Assembly: GCF_030373245.1 (NCBI RefSeq)
Contig: NZ_JAUCZF010000002.1
Coordinates: 124,001 to 188,000, forward strand
DNA length: 64,000 bases
Reading direction: 5' to 3'
From: Hydrogenophaga sp.
Lineage (GTDB): Bacteria > Pseudomonadota > Gammaproteobacteria > Burkholderiales > Burkholderiaceae_C
Under the pieces are notes generated by a model. The model was not told the DNA's origin. It did not search any database and saw only the letters and a program-made list of their open reading frames with translations. A program made the translations under genes and the position numbers. Below, piece by piece: positions 62,632-64,000 of the stretch. Positions within the stretch are counted from its first letter, which is position 1; each line of letters opens with the position of its first letter.

Positions 62632-63483
62632 TTATCGCCGGCCCGGCCAGCGGCCGCCAGTGCAGCGCGCAATGCCCGCAAGGTCATTGCGGCTGGCCAC
62701 GGCGTCGAACCCGTGCGCATGCAGCAGGTCGCGCACCAGCTTCGCCTGGTCGTGGCCGTGTTCCAGCAGCAGCCAGCCACCGGGGTGCAGGGCCGAGGGC
62801 GCGCCACCGACCACCGACCGGATGTCGTCCAGGCCATCCATGCCTGCCGTGAGTGCGCGCAGGGGCTCGTGGGCCAGCGCGGGCAGGTGGGGATCGCCCT
62901 CAGCGATGTACGGCGGGTTGCTGACGATCAGGTGGAAGCGCTGACCGGGCACGGCGTCCAGCCAGCTGCCGTGCGCGAAATGGACGGTGAGACCGAGACG
63001 CGCGGCGTTGGCGCGTGCGACTGTCAGCGCATCTTCGCTGACGTCGGTGGCCCAGACGCTGGCGACCGGACGTTGAGATTTCATGGCCAGTGCAACAGCG
63101 CCGCTGCCCGTGCCGAGATCCAGAACCTGCGTGGGTGCTGGCAGATCATTCATCAGCCTCAGCGCCCACTCGACCAGGATTTCGGTGTCGGGCCGGGGCA
63201 CCAGCACCCGCCGGTCCACCTGCAGCGTGAGACCAAAAAACGCCTGCTCGCCAGTGAGGTAGGCCATCGGCACACCGGCCAGGCGCTCCAGTACGCCTGA
63301 GCGGAAGCGCGACGCGACATCCGGCGACAAAACGTCACCATCGTGTGCCAGCAGCCAGGCGCGGTCGTGCGGGTCGTGGGCCAGCGCCATCAGCAACAGC
63401 ATCTGCGCATCCAGCCGCGCCAGACCCTGGGTCTGGGCGTCGCGCAGGGCGTCGGCCAGCGTGGGGGTGGGCGCGGCCTTCAT
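62632..63483 (-). CDS. prmC: Peptide chain release factor N5-glutamine methyltransferase
   Basis: PrmC methylates the Gln of the GGQ motif in RF1 and RF2. The 283-residue protein has a helical N-terminal domain, the SAM-binding [15 protein letters not shown] near 119-133, DVSEDAL near 147 and the catalytic NPPY motif in [13 protein letters not shown] near 187. ATG 63483 overlaps the prfA stop by four bases (ATGA), so the modifying enzyme and its substrate are translationally coupled. Confidence 0.95.
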   Translation of the reverse strand: MKAAPTPTLADALRDAQTQGLARLDAQMLLLMALAHDPHDRAWLLAHDGDVLSPDVASRFRSGVLERLAGVPMAYLTGEQAFFGLTLQVDRRVLVPRPDTEILVEWALRLMNDLPAPTQVLDLGTGSGAVALAMKSQRPVASVWATDVSEDALTVARANAARLGLTVHFAHGSWLDAVPGQRFHLIVSNPPYIAEGDPHLPALAHEPLRALTAGMDGLDDIRSVVGGAPSALHPGGWLLLEHGHDQAKLVRDLLHAHGFDAVASRNDLAGIARCTGGRWPGRR

Positions 63484-64000
63484 GGCGCGTGACGGTGTTC
63501 GAGTTCGGCCATCAGCTCGGCGCCGCGGGCCACCTGCAGCGCATGGATCACGTCGCCCAGATCGCCCTCCATCACCTGCAGCAGTTTGTACAGGGTGAGG
63601 TTGATGCGGTGGTCGGTGAGGCGGCCCTGCGGGAAGTTGTAGGTGCGGATGCGGTCGCTGCGGTCACCGCTGCCGATCAGACCCTTGCGGGTGGCGGCTT
63701 CTTTGGCGGCGCGCTCGCTGCGGTCTTTTTCCTGCAGGCGTGCGGTGAGCACCTGCAGCGCCTTGGCCTTGTTGCTGTGCTGGCTGCGGCCGTCTTGGCA
63801 TTCGGCGGTGATGCCGGTGGGCAGGTGGGTGACGCGCACCGCCGAGTCGGTCTTGTTGATGTGTTGACCGCCAGCGCCGCTGGCGCGGTAGGTGTCGATG
63901 CGCAGCTCGCTCGGGTTGAGCTGGACGGCCTCGGTCTCGTCCGGCTCTGGCATGACGGCGACGGTGGCAGCGCTGGTGTGGATGCGACCCTGGGTTTCGG
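63480..64000 (-). CDS. prfA: Peptide chain release factor 1, C-terminal part
   Basis: RF1 ends translation at UAA and UAG. The 173 residues visible run from [21 protein letters not shown] to the C-terminus; the frame is open to the window edge and the 5' part lies beyond. The peptidyl-tRNA hydrolysis motif GGQ is present in [17 protein letters not shown], with the Gln that PrmC methylates, and [20 protein letters not shown] follows. The stop-codon recognition PxT region would lie in the missing part, but the [17 protein letters not shown] segment is typical of RF1. Confidence 0.95.
   Translation of the reverse strand, partial: ETQGRIHTSAATVAVMPEPDETEAVQLNPSELRIDTYRASGAGGQHINKTDSAVRVTHLPTGITAECQDGRSQHSNKAKALQVLTARLQEKDRSERAAKEAATRKGLIGSGDRSDRIRTYNFPQGRLTDHRINLTLYKLLQVMEGDLGDVIHALQVARGAELMAELEHRHAP

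Overview
The window is a gene-dense, high-GC piece of a betaproteobacterial chromosome. Gene order (aroK-aroB-dgt; gltB-gltD; an Mla operon with mlaA inside it; murA-his-tat; petABC-sspAB; secA-argJ-mutT; pilBCD-coaE-zapD-yacG; rplU-rpmA-obgE-proB; grxD-prmC-prfA) points to Burkholderiales, most likely Comamonadaceae and perhaps near Hydrogenophaga. The genus is a guess from synteny and protein style, not a search result. I see no rRNA operon, CRISPR array, prophage or plasmid origin, and no gene-free stretch longer than about 300 bases.

Region by region. 1-3386: the tail of an unrecognised, comparatively AT-rich gene, then shikimate kinase, dehydroquinate synthase and a dGTPase-like HD hydrolase. 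3392-8244: the only accessory pocket, holding an MFS transporter, a 5'-truncated type I secretion adaptor (hlyD remnant), a family 4 glycosyltransferase, an unknown lipoprotein, a gene cut off after seven codons, and the RAYT-type transposase element that cuts it. The element has near-perfect terminal inverted repeats and ends seven bases before a good sigma70-like promoter for gltB. 8325-14567: both subunits of glutamate synthase.

14762-20819: phospholipid transport (mlaFED-mlaA-mlaCB), a second ABC exporter and a BolA protein. 20963-29803: murA and the histidine genes hisGDCBHAF-IE. Continuity is broken by a palindromic repeat between hisA and hisF and by an oppositely oriented membrane-protein gene between hisF and hisI. 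29830-36326: small membrane protein, HIT hydrolase, tatABC, a DegS/DegQ-like periplasmic protease, a 46-residue membrane protein, a Nif3-like protein, pdxA and mscL. 36604-40917: the cytochrome bc1 complex, sspA, sspB and a tRNA-Thr.

40971-47819: a DUF721 protein, an M23 peptidase, secA, argJ, an AAA ATPase of the DUF815 type and mutT. 47816-54572 (minus strand): yacG, zapD, coaE, the type IV pilus genes pilDCB, a tRNA-Pro and ispB. 54713-60367: ribosomal proteins L21 and L27, obgE, proB, rppH (minus) and proS. 60364-64000: a lytic transglycosylase, a Lon-like AAA ATPase without a protease domain, a monothiol glutaredoxin, prmC and the 3' part of prfA.

Most of the window is housekeeping sequence. 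I found no convincing multi-gene system that looks wholly new. The observations most worth following are the 3392-8244 pocket (decayed secretion locus, gene interrupted by the RAYT element, element next to the gltB promoter), a family of hairpin-forming intergenic repeats with three divergent copies, a structured terminator before sspA, and two uncharacterised stand-alone AAA ATPases.
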